The position numbers and the translations under genes are program-made. From assembly GCA_024707385.1 (NCBI GenBank), contig JANPZW010000006.1, positions 1 through 64,000 on the forward strand: DNA of 64,000 nucleotides. The letters are read 5' to 3'. The stretch's first letter is position 1, and each line of letters opens with the position of its first letter. This document shows, piece by piece, positions 63,051 to 64,000 of the stretch. This DNA is from Cellvibrionaceae bacterium. GTDB lineage: Bacteria; Pseudomonadota; Gammaproteobacteria; Pseudomonadales; Cellvibrionaceae. The notes beneath the pieces were generated by a model that saw only the letters and a list, made by a program, of their open reading frames with translations, was not told the DNA's origin and made no database searches.

Positions 63051-64000
63051 TCACACCAGAATGATGTCGTACTGCTCCTGGTTGTAGATGCTCTCAACCT
63101 GGAACTGGATGGTGCGGCCGATAAAGGCTTCGAGATCCGCAACGTTGGCCGACTCCTCATCCAGCAGACGATCAATCACCACTGGCGAGGCGAGCACGAG
63201 AAAACCCGACGCCTCGTAGGTGCGCGCCTCGCGCAGAATCTCGCGGTAGATTTCGTAACAGACGGTTTCCGCCGACTTCAGGCGGCCGCGGCCGCGGCAC
63301 ACCGGGCAGGGTTCGCAGAGAATCTGCCCGAGCGACTCGCGGGTGCGTTTGCGGGTCATCTCCACCAAACCGAGGGCGGATACACCGTTGATGGTGGTCT
63401 TCGCCCGATCCCGCTCCAGCGCCTTCTCCAGAGTGCGCAACACTTGGCGCTGGTGCTCCTGGTCGGTCATGTCGATGAAGTCGATGATGATGATGCCGCC
63501 GAGATTGCGCAGGCGCAGCTGGCGGGCGATGGCGGCGGCGGCTTCGAGATTGGTCTTGAAGATGGTCTCTTCCAGATTGCGGTGACCGACAAAAGCGCCG
63601 GTGTTCACGTCAATCGTGCACATGGCCTCGGTCTGCTCGATGATCAGATAGCCGCCGGACTTGAGCACCACCCGGGTATCCAGAGCGCGCTTCAACTCCT
63701 CCTCGACACCGTAAATATCGAACAGGGGCCGCTCGCCGGGATAGTGTTCGATGCGTCCGCCAATCTCCGGCGCGTAGTGCTTGGCGAAGCTCGCCATGCG
63801 CTGGAAGGACTCGCGCGAATCGATGCGCACCTTCTGGATCTGCGGGCGCATCAAATCCCGCACCGTGCGCATGAACAGGGGCAGATCCTCGTAAATAATG
63901 GCCGGCGCCTTAGCGGCTTTGATTTTGTCCGTCAGATCGTGCCAGAGCTTGTAGACGAACGGGATATCCGCGCGCAGCTCATCCTCCGGGACTCCCTCGG
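63051..64000 (-). CDS. rng: Ribonuclease G, 5' end beyond window
   Basis: The minus strand is open from the right edge (frame reads EGVPEDELRADIPF) to the stop at 63051, about 316 residues of a normal 485-490. CTIDVNTGAFVGHRNLE and GGIIIIDFIDM are the catalytic region with the metal-binding Asp residues, and CEPCPVCRGRGR is the zinc-link motif. The end EQYDIILV is the RNase G signature. RNase G trims the 16S 5' end and some mRNAs. Confidence 0.97.
   Translation of the reverse strand, partial: EGVPEDELRADIPFVYKLWHDLTDKIKAAKAPAIIYEDLPLFMRTVRDLMRPQIQKVRIDSRESFQRMASFAKHYAPEIGGRIEHYPGERPLFDIYGVEEELKRALDTRVVLKSGGYLIIEQTEAMCTIDVNTGAFVGHRNLEETIFKTNLEAAAAIARQLRLRNLGGIIIIDFIDMTDQEHQRQVLRTLEKALERDRAKTTINGVSALGLVEMTRKRTRESLGQILCEPCPVCRGRGRLKSAETVCYEIYREILREARTYEASGFLVLASPVVIDRLLDEESANVADLEAFIGRTIQFQVESIYNQEQYDIILV

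Overview
The window reads as a stretch of gammaproteobacterial chromosome. The gene order closely follows the Pseudomonas backbone from mutT/argJ/secA, through the division and cell-wall (dcw) cluster, to rpoN and rng. The MutT-ThiE fusion, Rieske/cytochrome bc1, SspA/SspB, RapZ/PtsO and LptCAB-RpoN sets fit a Pseudomonas relative, possibly Cellvibrionales. That placement is inference; the 16S gene at the left edge would settle it. No mobile element, CRISPR array, prophage or integron was seen.

Layout. 1-2.1 kb (minus): tRNA-Ile(GAT), a complete 16S rRNA, and its leader with two tandem promoters. 2.1-26.3 kb (minus): mutT, argJ, secA, an M23 peptidase, lpxC, ftsZ, ftsA, ftsQ, ddl, murC, murG, ftsW, murD, mraY, murF, murE, ftsI, ftsL, rsmH and mraZ. 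The dcw genes are tightly packed, often with ATGA or GTGA overlaps, and are driven from a promoter carrying a 10-bp-periodic MraZ box array. 26.5-27.8 kb (minus): rnpB and rsmI. 27.8-31.2 kb (plus): lpoA, yraN, diaA, dolP. 31.3-36.4 kb: thiolase, LemA, M48 peptidase, DEDDh exonuclease and a Yip1-like membrane protein, a block that seems inserted into the backbone. 36.5-42.8 kb (minus): sspB, sspA, a fused cytochrome b/c1 gene, the Rieske gene, rpsI, rplM, zapE. 43.0-44.7 kb (plus): zapG and a DegS/AlgW protease. 44.7-49.0 kb (minus): hisD, hisG, murA, ibaG and a mlaC without its mla partners. 49.2-58.2 kb (plus): kdsD, kdsC, lptC, lptA, lptB, rpoN, ptsN, rapZ, ptsO, darP and a TraF-like outer-membrane protein. 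58.2-64 kb (minus): nitrilase, yhdP and a 5'-truncated rng.

The genes together cover envelope growth: peptidoglycan precursors, divisome, Kdo and LPS transport, lipoprotein regulators of murein synthesis, and envelope stress. Respiration, ribosome synthesis and the PTS-Ntr nitrogen/carbon regulators accompany them.

The most striking observation is technical or biological: nine normally essential or conserved genes (argJ, lpxC, ftsQ, ftsW, murD, murF, ftsI, rsmH, diaA) are broken by eleven single-base frameshifts. Ten lie in A/T runs, and all fall left of 30.3 kb. Local indel errors in the assembly are the likely cause, with slippage-based recoding a testable alternative. Other points of interest are the cytochrome b/c1 fusion, a sigma-54-like element in front of rpoN itself, the loss of mla, tldD/pmbA, hpf and hisC from conserved neighbourhoods, an SSQ instead of SSN motif in FtsI, and a three-copy 22-nt repeat over the hisG stop codon. 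I did not find convincing evidence of a wholly new biological system.
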